Below, piece by piece: positions 56,638 to 63,697 of a DNA stretch of 64,000 bases. The stretch covers positions 4,712,001 through 4,776,000 of the forward strand of contig NZ_CP030050.1 of the NCBI RefSeq assembly GCF_015291705.1, in the 5' to 3' direction. The stretch's first letter is position 1; the number at the start of each line of letters is the position of its first letter. The notes below the pieces were generated by a model. The model was not told the origin of the DNA, made no database searches, and was given only the letters and a program-made list of their open reading frames with translations. Origin of the DNA: Bradyrhizobium arachidis (lineage in GTDB: Bacteria > Pseudomonadota > Alphaproteobacteria > Rhizobiales > Xanthobacteraceae). The position numbers and the translations under genes are program-made.

Positions 56638-56943
56638 TCAGGTGCCGGTGCGCTTGTCGTTGCCGAAGCGGCGAACGACGCGGCGTTCGACCACGACGGA
56701 GCGCTGCGCACCCTGTTCGCCGGCGATCACGCGCGTGGCGGTAATGCGGCTGTTGGTGCGGGCCTGCTTCTTCACCTCGGCCTGAACGACGTCGAGCGGC
56801 ATGCCCATCAGCGCTGCGGCGATCTCGGCCTGCTGCTCCTGGTCGTCGGTGATGCCGACGGCGGCGAAGATCGCCTCGTCCAGGGTGGGCGGATCGTGGC
56901 GCACGCGCCGCGTGCCATATTTGGTATTCCAGTCTGCGCTCAT
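56638..56943 (-). CDS. Small hypothetical protein, 101 residues
   Basis: A soluble protein beginning MSADWNTKYGTRRVRHDPP, a mostly helical segment (TLDEAIFAAVGITDDQEQQ, AEIAAALMGMPLDVVQAEVK) and a basic C-terminus (RSVVVERRVVRRFG). No known family is recognised. It is flanked by a strong terminator downstream and an isolated promoter region upstream, and its third-position GC matches real genes. Conserved looking but function unknown. Confidence 0.7.
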   Translation of the reverse strand: MSADWNTKYGTRRVRHDPPTLDEAIFAAVGITDDQEQQAEIAAALMGMPLDVVQAEVKKQARTNSRITATRVIAGEQGAQRSVVVERRVVRRFGNDKRTGT

Positions 56944-57038
56944 AACGGCCTCATTTCGATGCCGGGATACCTAGTGCTACCGATGTTGCATTGCAATATG
57001 GAATCGGTGTGGCATCACAGCTATGCGCCGGTCGGGTG

Positions 57039-57791
57039 TCAGGGCGGTGACGCGACACCGGCGTCGACCCCAACACGCTGCTGTGGCCAGCGTTTCAGGG
57101 CTACGTGCCCGGCCTCGGTCAGCCCGTAGATTCCCCGGTCGGCCCGTTCGAACCAGCCATACACATTGTTAAGCAAGATCTTGCCGGCATCGGGACAGCG
57201 CTCGCGCAATTCGCGCACGCGCCGCGGACCGTCGGCGAGCGCCGATGCGCAGGCGAGCGCCTGCTGGCGATACGCCGTCATGATCGGCGCGCGCGTGCTG
57301 CCGCCGAGCACGGGATCGCCCTGGCGGCGCTGATGCTCGGCGACGAGACGTGAGCGCACCTTCGGTTCGCGGCGCGGCGCCGCGGTCGGCGGCTTCACCA
57401 GCACTTCGACCTGGCCGCGATCGGTCACCCCGAGCATGCCGAAGCCGAGTCGGCGGCAGAGATTGCGATAGCGCGCATCGCTCTCGCGCCCCTTGCCGCG
57501 GATCGACATCTTGGCGGCGATCCAGACCTCATCGGCTGCCGATGCACGATCGACCGCCTGCAGGATCAGCTCGAGATTGAACGCGAGCTTGAGCTCGCCG
57601 ATCACGACGACCGGCGGATCGCCGGCGCTGAGGCCGACGAGATCGCAGCCGCCGATCTCGCCCTTCACGGTGAAGCCGAGCTCTTCGAGGAAGCGTTTGA
57701 CGGGAAGATAGAGCGCGGTTTCCACGGGACGTCCGATCGGAGAATCAGTTGCCGGCAGTCTAACCCGGATCAGACTCGCCCTCCGCGTCAT
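57039..57791 (-). CDS. Predicted PD-(D/E)XK-type protein of the DUF2161 group
   Basis: A 250-residue protein. Its N-terminal half shows a PD-(D/E)XK-like layout: ETALYLPVKRFLEELGFTV, then GCDLVGLSAG (Asp), then VVVIGELKLAFN with the E-x-K pair. The C-terminal half appears to be a winged helix (VYGWFERADRGIYGLTEAG). The group is annotated as a phosphodiesterase-like protein of unknown function; possible nuclease activity is inference from the motif. It stands alone. Confidence 0.78.
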   Translation of the reverse strand: MTRRASLIRVRLPATDSPIGRPVETALYLPVKRFLEELGFTVKGEIGGCDLVGLSAGDPPVVVIGELKLAFNLELILQAVDRASAADEVWIAAKMSIRGKGRESDARYRNLCRRLGFGMLGVTDRGQVEVLVKPPTAAPRREPKVRSRLVAEHQRRQGDPVLGGSTRAPIMTAYRQQALACASALADGPRRVRELRERCPDAGKILLNNVYGWFERADRGIYGLTEAGHVALKRWPQQRVGVDAGVASPP

Positions 57792-57853
57792 TTGATCGGG
57801 AACAGAAGGTGCGATTATGCTGCGGACGGGGAACAGGTGGGCGGGCTTGCGAC

Positions 57854-58201
57854 ATGACGATCAGGAACGGGCTCTATCACATCCGCATCAAGTTCCTGGA
57901 TAGCATCGAGGGCGGCAATCAGGGCGTCATGGTGCTGCGCGACGGCACCATGCGCGGCGGCGATTCATTCTTCTTCGCGTATGGCAGCTACGCCTCGGCC
58001 AACGGCAAATGGAAGGGCGAGCTGACCAACGAGGAGCACTCGCCCTCGTTCGACGAGCGCCCGGTATGGGGCCGCAAGGTGGTGACCATCGGCTTCAGCG
58101 GCACCTATACCGACGAGACCGCCTATGGCGAGGGCATCGCGCTCGCCGGCAAGCAGAGCATCCGCTTCAAGGGTGATCTGCGGCTGCTGGTGCCGGACTA
58201 G
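57854..58201 (+). CDS. GrlR-like single-domain protein
   Basis: A 115-residue protein resembling the GrlR family, whose founder represses type III secretion genes in enterohaemorrhagic E. coli by binding the activator GrlA; the fold is a lipocalin-like barrel. Visible features: NGLYHIRIKFLDSIEGG, GVMVLRDGTMRGGDSFFFAYGS and GKWKGELTNEEHSPSF. The second half of a two-domain paralogue at 62975-63676 aligns with it over its whole length. No type III secretion genes are in the window. The end overlaps the convergent SDR gene by 4 bp. ATG 57854 chosen. Confidence 0.82.
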   Translation: MTIRNGLYHIRIKFLDSIEGGNQGVMVLRDGTMRGGDSFFFAYGSYASANGKWKGELTNEEHSPSFDERPVWGRKVVTIGFSGTYTDETAYGEGIALAGKQSIRFKGDLRLLVPD

Positions 58202-58878
58202 ACGCGCCCGCCGACCGGGATCAACGCCCCCGTAACGCCGCTCGCGGCGTCGCTGGCGAGGAATAGGATCACCTCGGCGAGTTCTTGCGGCGTCACCCAT
58301 TTCGAGAAGTCCGCCTTGGGCATGTCGGCGCGGTTCGCTTTGGTGTCGATGATCGAGGGCAGCACCGCGTTCACGGTGACCTTGCCTTTCCACTCGTTCG
58401 CCAGCGCCTCGGTCAGACGATGCACGCCGGCCTTCGACGCGGCGTAGGGGCCCATGCCGGAGCCGGCCTGGAGCGCGCCCATCGCGCCGATGTTGACGAT
58501 GCGGCCGGCCTTCGAGGCGGCGAGATGCGGCAGCGCAGCGTGGGAGGCGTTGAGCGCCGTCAGCACGTTGAGCGCATGCATGCGCTGCCAGGTCTTGATG
58601 TCGCCGTCGCCGACCGTCTCGAAGGTGAAGCCGCCGGCGATGTTGATCAGCGCGTCGAGCCGACCGAAATGCTTCGCAGCGGCCTCGATCGCCGTCTTCG
58701 CCTGCGCAGCGTCGGACAGATCGATGCCGCCGATCTCGATGCGCTCAGGCGTTGCCGAAAATTGCGAGGGCGCATAGTCGATGCCGGCAATGCGCGCGCC
58801 GCGCGACTGCGCGGTCTCGGCGACCACCTTGCCGAGTGCGCCGAGCGCACCGGTCACGACAATGACTTTTCCCTGCAC
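58198..58878 (-). CDS. Short-chain dehydrogenase/reductase
   Basis: A 226-residue SDR enzyme. The cofactor loop TGALGALGKVVAE (about residues 9-21) is a variant of TGxxxGxG; the NIAGG segment replaces the usual NNAG, and the catalytic Tyr and Lys are in GPYAASKAGVHRL. The catalytic Ser position in NIGAMGALQAGSG is unclear. GTG 58878 follows GGAG with 6-nt spacing. Substrate unknown. Its 3' end overlaps the GrlR-like gene by 4 bp. Confidence 0.92.
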   Translation of the reverse strand: MQGKVIVVTGALGALGKVVAETAQSRGARIAGIDYAPSQFSATPERIEIGGIDLSDAAQAKTAIEAAAKHFGRLDALINIAGGFTFETVGDGDIKTWQRMHALNVLTALNASHAALPHLAASKAGRIVNIGAMGALQAGSGMGPYAASKAGVHRLTEALANEWKGKVTVNAVLPSIIDTKANRADMPKADFSKWVTPQELAEVILFLASDAASGVTGALIPVGGRV

Positions 58879-58997
58879 GAAACACTCCGTTCGTTCACTT
58901 CGGGCCGACTATTGCTCCGCTTGAATTGGACTTGCAATGGCGGCGGCTTTCAAACTGGGCTATAAATGCAACTTTAGATCGTAGAGGAGGTTGTTCC

Positions 58998-59789
58998 ATG
59001 CCTGACAATTTTCCTGCCCTCGAATTTCCCGCTTCGATCGTTGATCTCAAACATCCGCTGGACAATTTCCGAGCTGCGTTGGCCGGAACGGGGCCCGTAC
59101 GCATCGTGGCGATGGGATCGTCTTCGACGGCCGGACTCGACAATGTCGTTGCCTATCCCGCACGGCTCGAACTGTATTTGAGAAGACATTTCAAGGACCA
59201 CGATCAGCGTCCGAACATCCGGATCGACGTATTCAACCGGGGCAAGGGCGGCGAAGAAGCGAACCTGGAAGTGCCTCGGTTCAACGACGACATCTTTGCT
59301 GACAATCCATCGCTTGTGCTTTGGCAGGTTGGAACCAACGCCGTCTTTCGCAAGGAACAGTTCAACTTCGATGAGGTGGTCGGCAAGATCGCAGAGGGAT
59401 TGAAACTCCTGCACGACCATCCGACCATCGATGTCGTGCTGATCGATCCGCAATACACGACGGCCATGCTGTTCGACGACAACGCCGAGCTGGCCGAAAA
59501 GATGGTTTCAGCGATCCGAACCGCTGCGCAAGACGCCAAGGTCAACCTGTTCCAGCGGTGGGCGCTGATGCGGCACTGGCACGTCTCCAACAAGGCGTCG
59601 TTCGAGCAGCTCGTTGCCCCGGACGATGATCTGCAGCTGCACCAGAGCGACTGGAGCACAATGCACATCGCCCGTGCCCTTCGTTCGGCGATCCTCAAAG
59701 CCACCGGAGCCACGAAAAAATGCGGGTGCTTGATTACGACTGCAGATAACGCGCCCGCAGCGCCTCCTGCTCCGGTGGGCCAATCCTGA
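58998..59789 (+). CDS. SGNH/GDSL-type hydrolase
   Basis: A 263-residue esterase-like protein. SGNH blocks are visible: block I VAMGSSSTAGL (residues 38-47) with the nucleophile Ser, block II NRGKGGEEA, block III WQVGTNAVF with GTN (112-114), and block V HQSDWSTMHIA with the catalytic Asp/His. ATG 58998 follows GAGGAGG with 7-nt spacing. There is no signal peptide, so it is probably cytoplasmic. Its 3' end overlaps the tyrosine phosphatase gene by 56 bp in convergent orientation. Confidence 0.88.
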   Translation: MPDNFPALEFPASIVDLKHPLDNFRAALAGTGPVRIVAMGSSSTAGLDNVVAYPARLELYLRRHFKDHDQRPNIRIDVFNRGKGGEEANLEVPRFNDDIFADNPSLVLWQVGTNAVFRKEQFNFDEVVGKIAEGLKLLHDHPTIDVVLIDPQYTTAMLFDDNAELAEKMVSAIRTAAQDAKVNLFQRWALMRHWHVSNKASFEQLVAPDDDLQLHQSDWSTMHIARALRSAILKATGATKKCGCLITTADNAPAAPPAPVGQS

Positions 59790-60492
59790 GCCCATCGCGC
59801 AAATAGGTTTCGAGGTCGCCATATTCCTTGCCGACGGCTTCGAAAGCCGCGGCAAGATATGACGCCTCGACGCTGCCGATGGCATTGCGCACATCCTCGG
59901 GCAGGTCGATGGCGGCCAGCGCATCGCGCTTGTAGTGTTGGTTGGTCAGCAAATAGTCCTCGGCAATGACGTCGTCGGGCACGCCCAGCGCATGCAGGAT
60001 CAGCGCGCTGGCAAAGCCGGTGCGATCCTTGCCGGCGGTACAATGGATCACGAGCGGCGCACGGTCTTCCAGCAGATGGCCGAACAGCGTGCGGAAGCTG
60101 TGTGTGTTGTGGCGGACATAGTTGCGGTAGGAGTCGCGCATGATCTCGCTCGCGACCGGCGCGGTCAGTCTGCCCGCGACGAGCTCGGCGCGTAGCGCAG
60201 CGACCACCGTCGGCTCGATCGGCAGCGAATGCACGGTGATCTCCTCCACCACACAGATGCCGGCCGCGCGCTCCTCGACGCCGCGAAAGTCGAACGCGCT
60301 GCGCACGCCCAGTGCGCGGATGATCTCGACGTCGGCGGCCGTGAGCTGGCCGAGATGGTTGGAGCGGAAGATGTGCCGCCAGCGCGTGGTGCGGCCGTCG
60401 GTGGTCGGATAGCCGCCGAGATCGCGAAAATTGCTGGCGCCTTGCAAGGCGAGGTGACGGGCAGGGGAGTGCTTTAAGGAAGAGTCTTGCAT
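59734..60492 (-). CDS. Tyrosine-protein phosphatase, dual-specificity/lipid-phosphatase-like
   Basis: A 252-residue phosphatase of the bacterial tyrosine phosphatase family (TpbA/LipA/PTP-like). The active-site loop HCTAGKDRTG is at about 150-159, with C151 and R157, and the early motif ASNFRDLGGY (19-28) is characteristic of this group. Substrate may be a phosphoprotein or phosphoinositide; this cannot be told here. ATG 60492 is chosen for the family N-terminus; the frame opens to 60600. Convergent overlap with the SGNH gene. Confidence 0.9.
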   Translation of the reverse strand: MQDSSLKHSPARHLALQGASNFRDLGGYPTTDGRTTRWRHIFRSNHLGQLTAADVEIIRALGVRSAFDFRGVEERAAGICVVEEITVHSLPIEPTVVAALRAELVAGRLTAPVASEIMRDSYRNYVRHNTHSFRTLFGHLLEDRAPLVIHCTAGKDRTGFASALILHALGVPDDVIAEDYLLTNQHYKRDALAAIDLPEDVRNAIGSVEASYLAAAFEAVGKEYGDLETYLRDGLRIGPPEQEALRARYLQS

Positions 60493-60562
60493 CGGATCAG
60501 CTTGGGTTATGGTTCCACTGGACGCACGGCTGGCGTCCTTCAAGTCTATCACGGGGGCGATC

Positions 60563-60889
60563 ATGGACCGGCACAAGGCCATTGTTTTGGCGATCACCAT
60601 GTTGGCGGGCGGAATTTCCGGCGCGCGGCAGGCCGACGCGCAGACGTTCCGGACCTACCGCTGCGCCGATGGTACGCAATTCATCGTGGGGTTTTATGAC
60701 TACGACAAGCGCGCCTTCCTCCAGATCGACGGCGAACCGGTCACGCTGGCGAAGCGGCTCACGCTGTCTGGCGCGCGCTATTCGGGGGCAGGGGTGACGC
60801 TGAAGATTGGCAAGACCGGAGCGACCACGGTCAAGCACCTCAAGCGGCCAGTCACGGCGTGCGCGGTAATCGAAAGACCTCAGCTCTAG
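60563..60889 (+). CDS. MliC-like lysozyme inhibitor family protein
   Basis: A 108-residue exported protein. Residues 1-26 form a signal peptide (AIVLAITMLAGGISGA...ADA), then a single MliC-type barrel: RTYRCADGTQFIVGFYDYDK, GEPVTLAKRLTLSGARYSG and TACAVIERPQL with two cysteines that may bond. No lipobox cysteine follows the signal, so it is probably periplasmic rather than a lipoprotein as in MliC proper. ATG 60563 chosen; the frame opens at 60509. Convergent with the gstI-like gene across a terminator. Confidence 0.8.
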   Translation: MDRHKAIVLAITMLAGGISGARQADAQTFRTYRCADGTQFIVGFYDYDKRAFLQIDGEPVTLAKRLTLSGARYSGAGVTLKIGKTGATTVKHLKRPVTACAVIERPQL

Positions 60890-60909
60890 ACGGGAGGCCA
60901 CCCGGAATC

Positions 60910-60945
60910 AAAAAGGGTCGAAACACCGTTGTTTCGACCCTTTTT
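60910..60945. terminator. Bidirectional rho-independent terminator
   Basis: A 15-bp perfect stem (AAAAAGGGTCGAAAC / GTTTCGACCCTTTTT) with a 6-nt loop lies between the convergent MliC-like and gstI-like genes, with A/T runs at both ends so that both strands have a U-tract. Confidence 0.92.
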
Positions 60946-61000
60946 CAAACTGCCGCCGGTCGCTCGAGAGAGCGCGGCGGTATCAACCCTGCCACAGGCA

Positions 61001-61204
61001 TTAGCGGTCCCATTTTGGCTTGGCTTCGTCGACCGCGTCCTGGTGATACCAGCTGTCGCTGCAGATCGAGACGTTCGCGGGAAGCGAAGCCTGATCGGCG
61101 GGAAGGCGGGTCTCGCCATAGCGGCGTCCGGCGAGAGCTGCACGGCCCCCGACGGGAAATTGATAGATCTTTGCAGATCCCTGACTCAGACCATTGTTCA
61201 TCAT
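61001..61204 (-). CDS. gstI-like small protein (DUF2735-type) divergent from glnII
   Basis: A 67-residue soluble protein; recognisable parts are SAKIYQFPVGGRAALAGR, RYGETRLPADQASLP and SWYHQDAVDEAKPKWDR, which match the DUF2735 family as I recall it. In Rhizobium leguminosarum a similarly sized gene, gstI, lies in the same divergent position upstream of glnII and its product inhibits glnII translation under NtrC control. Orthology is inferred from position, size and a sigma-54-like sequence at 61386-61402. ATG 61204 follows AAGGAG with 8-nt spacing. Confidence 0.72.
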   Translation of the reverse strand: MMNNGLSQGSAKIYQFPVGGRAALAGRRYGETRLPADQASLPANVSICSDSWYHQDAVDEAKPKWDR

Positions 61205-61385
61205 TGCGATTTCTCCTTGGTCAAAGCGCCTTGGCCTCCATGGTGCGCCCGACTCGTTCGATTGTGGTTACTGGAATCCCCATATCGGCCGCGCTTCCCG
61301 AATTGGAAAGTGCCCAAGAGGAAATCAGTTGCAGCCTAATTTGTGGGCAGGCGACCCTCTGCACCCCCTAAGGCACCGTCGGGAT

Positions 61386-61402
61386 GATCAACGCCTGTGC
61401 CA
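61386..61402 (-). promoter_or_regulatory. Sigma-54-like promoter for the gstI-like gene
   Basis: On the minus strand the sequence reads TGGCACA-GGCG-TTGAT. The -24 element is a near-perfect TGGCAC and the spacing is correct, but the -12 element has GA instead of GC, so it is a weaker match than the glnII promoter. Confidence 0.5.
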
Positions 61403-61640
61403 TTCCAAAGGTTGCTAGGCAGGGGCCCATCGCTTTACGAAAATTGCCGGACGTTGATGCGCGTTTGATCGGCAACCTCCGGCGACGGTCGGCATGCTTC
61501 AGAATCGGGCGTTTTCCGCGGGATTTTTGCAGTGCAGCTTCACGCGAAGGTGCGCGCCTATGACGCACGTCGCTGTGGACAGTCCGCCCCCAACGGGCCG
61601 AGGCCGACGGTGGTGGAAAACCTCCCGGGCTGCGGCCATT

Positions 61641-61656
61641 TGGCACGCAACGTGCT
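61641..61656 (+). promoter_or_regulatory. Sigma-54 (-24/-12) promoter of glnII
   Basis: TGGCACG-CAAC-GTGCT matches the consensus TGGCACG-N4-TTGCW except one base. GG and GC keep the required 10-bp distance. It predicts a start near 61668 and a leader of about 73 nt. A nif-like sigma-54 promoter for glnII of Bradyrhizobium has been described. Confidence 0.85.
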
Positions 61657-61740
61657 TATAAGGCGGCGGCCGATGATGGCCGGGTACAAATGTGCGGGGG
61701 CTCTCAACCCCACCTTTCGCATCATCTACAGAGAGGCTCA

Positions 61741-62775
61741 ATGACCAAGTATAAGCTCGAGTACATCTGGCTCGACGGATATACGCCGACTCCGAACTTG
61801 CGCGGCAAAACCCAGATCAAGGAATTTGCGTCGTTCCCGACGCTCGAGCAGCTTCCGCTCTGGGGCTTCGATGGCTCCTCCACCCAGCAGGCCGAAGGCC
61901 ACAGCTCCGATTGCGTGCTGAAGCCGGTCGCCGTCTTCCCGGACGGCGCGCGCACCAACGGCGTGCTCGTGATGTGCGAAGTCATGATGCCCGACGGCAA
62001 GACCCCGCATGCGTCCAACAAGCGCGCCACCATCCTCGATGACGCCGGCGCCTGGTTCGGCTTCGAGCAGGAGTACTTCTTCTACAAGGACGGCCGTCCG
62101 CTCGGCTTCCCGACCGCCGGCTATCCGGCGCCGCAGGGCCCGTACTACACCGGCGTCGGCTTCTCGAACGTCGGCGACGTCGCCCGCAAGATCGTCGAGG
62201 AGCATCTCGACCTCTGCCTGGCTGCCGGCATCAACCATGAAGGCATCAACGCGGAAGTCGCCAAGGGCCAGTGGGAATTCCAGATCTTCGGCAAGGGCTC
62301 CAAGACCGCTGCCGACCAGATGTGGATGGCCCGCTACCTGATGCTGCGTCTCACGGAGAAGTACGGCATCGACATCGAGTTCCACTGCAAGCCGCTCGGC
62401 GACACCGACTGGAACGGCTCGGGCATGCACGCCAACTTCTCGACTGCCTATATGCGCGAAGTCGGCGGCAAGGAGTATTTCGAGGCGCTGATGGGCGCGT
62501 TCGAGAAGAACCTGATGGACCACATCGCCGTCTACGGCCCGGACAACGACAAGCGTCTGACCGGCAAGCACGAGACCGCGCCCTGGAACAAGTTCAGCTA
62601 CGGCGTGGCCGACCGCGGTGCTTCGATCCGCGTTCCGCACTCCTTCGTCAACAACGGCTACAAGGGCTATCTGGAAGACCGCCGTCCGAACTCGCAAGGC
62701 GACCCCTACCAGATCGCTTCGCAGATCCTGAAGACGATCTCGTCCGTGCCGACCGACAAGAAGGCCGTGGCCTAA
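61741..62775 (+). CDS. glnII: Glutamine synthetase type II (eukaryote-like)
   Basis: Makes glutamine from glutamate, ammonia and ATP. The 344-residue product is the short type II enzyme of rhizobia and actinobacteria, unlike the ~470-residue GSI. Seen: EYIWLDGYTPTPNLRGKTQ, LPLWGFDGSSTQQAEG with ATP/metal residues, FGFEQEYFFY (Glu metal ligand), GINAEVAKGQWEFQIF and GKHETAPWNKFSYGVADRGAS. It lacks the GSI adenylylation-site loop, as expected. Transcription is probably sigma-54 and NtrC dependent. A 12-bp stem terminator is 45 bp downstream. Confidence 0.97.
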   Translation: MTKYKLEYIWLDGYTPTPNLRGKTQIKEFASFPTLEQLPLWGFDGSSTQQAEGHSSDCVLKPVAVFPDGARTNGVLVMCEVMMPDGKTPHASNKRATILDDAGAWFGFEQEYFFYKDGRPLGFPTAGYPAPQGPYYTGVGFSNVGDVARKIVEEHLDLCLAAGINHEGINAEVAKGQWEFQIFGKGSKTAADQMWMARYLMLRLTEKYGIDIEFHCKPLGDTDWNGSGMHANFSTAYMREVGGKEYFEALMGAFEKNLMDHIAVYGPDNDKRLTGKHETAPWNKFSYGVADRGASIRVPHSFVNNGYKGYLEDRRPNSQGDPYQIASQILKTISSVPTDKKAVA

Positions 62776-62820
62776 CATCCTCCCGGTCCGGGCTGGGGGG
62801 CTGGCCCGGGTTGGTCTTCA

Positions 62821-62850
62821 ATCCGCCGGAGCAGACAAGCTCCGGCGGAT
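62821..62850 (+). terminator. Rho-independent terminator of glnII
   Basis: A perfect 12-bp stem (ATCCGCCGGAGC / GCTCCGGCGGAT) with a 6-nt loop is followed by TTTTTCATTTT. Confidence 0.92.
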
Positions 62851-62974
62851 TTTTCATTTTGATGACGTCCATCATTTGCGGTCTGCCGGCCATGCCGGCT
62901 TGAAATCTGTCCACCGCCGCCGAAACCGGGATAGAGTGCCAGCGGGATGCGCGCGAGGGCCGGGGACACGGCTG

Positions 62975-63676
62975 GTGTTTGAAGGCTTCTACAAGGTGCG
63001 GTTTCAACTCGGCGACGCGGTCGGCCGGAGCGTGATGCATGCCGGCCACGGCAAGATGCTCGGCGGCAACTCGGCCTTCGCCCATATCGGCACCTACGAG
63101 AAGACCGACGACGGCGTCGACGTCGTGATCAAGACCGTCCGTCACAACCCCGACCCGAACTACCGCGCCATGGCGGGCACCGACGATGCGACCTTGCTTG
63201 CCAAGGGCTGGGCCGAGGGCAATCTCTATCGCTTCAAGGGCGAATTGAAGGAGCTGCCGGGCGTGCCATTCCAGTCGGTGATGACGCCGATCACCGAAGA
63301 CGAGGTCCCCATCGCCGGCGGTGTCGGCGAGGGCGGCATCGTCGACGGGCTTTATTCGGTGCATCTGCGCATGCTCGACGGCGTCGACGGCGGCCTCACC
63401 GGCGTGATGCTGCTCAAGGGGGGCCGTATCCTCGGCGGCGATGCCGCGTTCCACTATCTCGGCAGCTACACCGCCGCGAACGGCCGCTGGAAGGGTCAGA
63501 TCCTGAACCAGGAGCACACGCCGGCCAAGGATGATCCGATCTTCGGCGGCCACGAGGTCGGCATCGGCTTCTCCGGCCGCTATGACGGCGAAGAGGCGGT
63601 GCTGGAGGCGACCGCCCTTGCCGGCAAGCGCAGCCTGCGCCTCACCGCCGCGCTCAAGCTGATGCACCGCGCCTGA
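62975..63676 (+). CDS. GrlR-like protein with two tandem domains
   Basis: A 233-residue protein made of two GrlR-like modules. Residues 1-110 (FEGFYKVRFQLGDAVGRS ... GYKxx-type core) form a diverged first domain and residues 125-232 (DGLYSVHLRMLDGVDGG, GGRILGGDAAFHYLGSYTAANGR) match the single-domain paralogue at 57854-58201 closely. GTG 62975 is the start used; GTG 62936 is possible and no ATG works in this frame. It stands between glnII and a solute-binding protein gene. Confidence 0.8.
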   Translation: MFEGFYKVRFQLGDAVGRSVMHAGHGKMLGGNSAFAHIGTYEKTDDGVDVVIKTVRHNPDPNYRAMAGTDDATLLAKGWAEGNLYRFKGELKELPGVPFQSVMTPITEDEVPIAGGVGEGGIVDGLYSVHLRMLDGVDGGLTGVMLLKGGRILGGDAAFHYLGSYTAANGRWKGQILNQEHTPAKDDPIFGGHEVGIGFSGRYDGEEAVLEATALAGKRSLRLTAALKLMHRA

Positions 63677-63697
63677 TCGCACCCTTAGGAATTGCCC

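Larger units (their letters stand above)
61205..61740. other. 536-bp divergent control region between the gstI-like gene and glnII
   Basis: No gene is seen here. It holds two sigma-54-like promoters pointing outward (61386-61402 minus, 61641-61656 plus), leaving long 5' leaders of about 170 and 75 nt. The glnII leader could be the site of translational control. A possible NtrC half-site-rich segment lies at 61540-61560 (ttcacgcgaaggtgcg) but does not fit the consensus spacing. Confidence 0.5.

Noticed and set aside
61533..61560. NtrC-binding site upstream of glnII
   Set aside because: TGCAGC and GGTGCG half-sites occur, but the spacing does not fit the 17-bp TGCAC(C/T)-N5-(A/G)GTGCA palindrome.
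61738..62778. 346-residue minus-strand frame over glnII
   Set aside because: Exact shadow of glnII; no family features.
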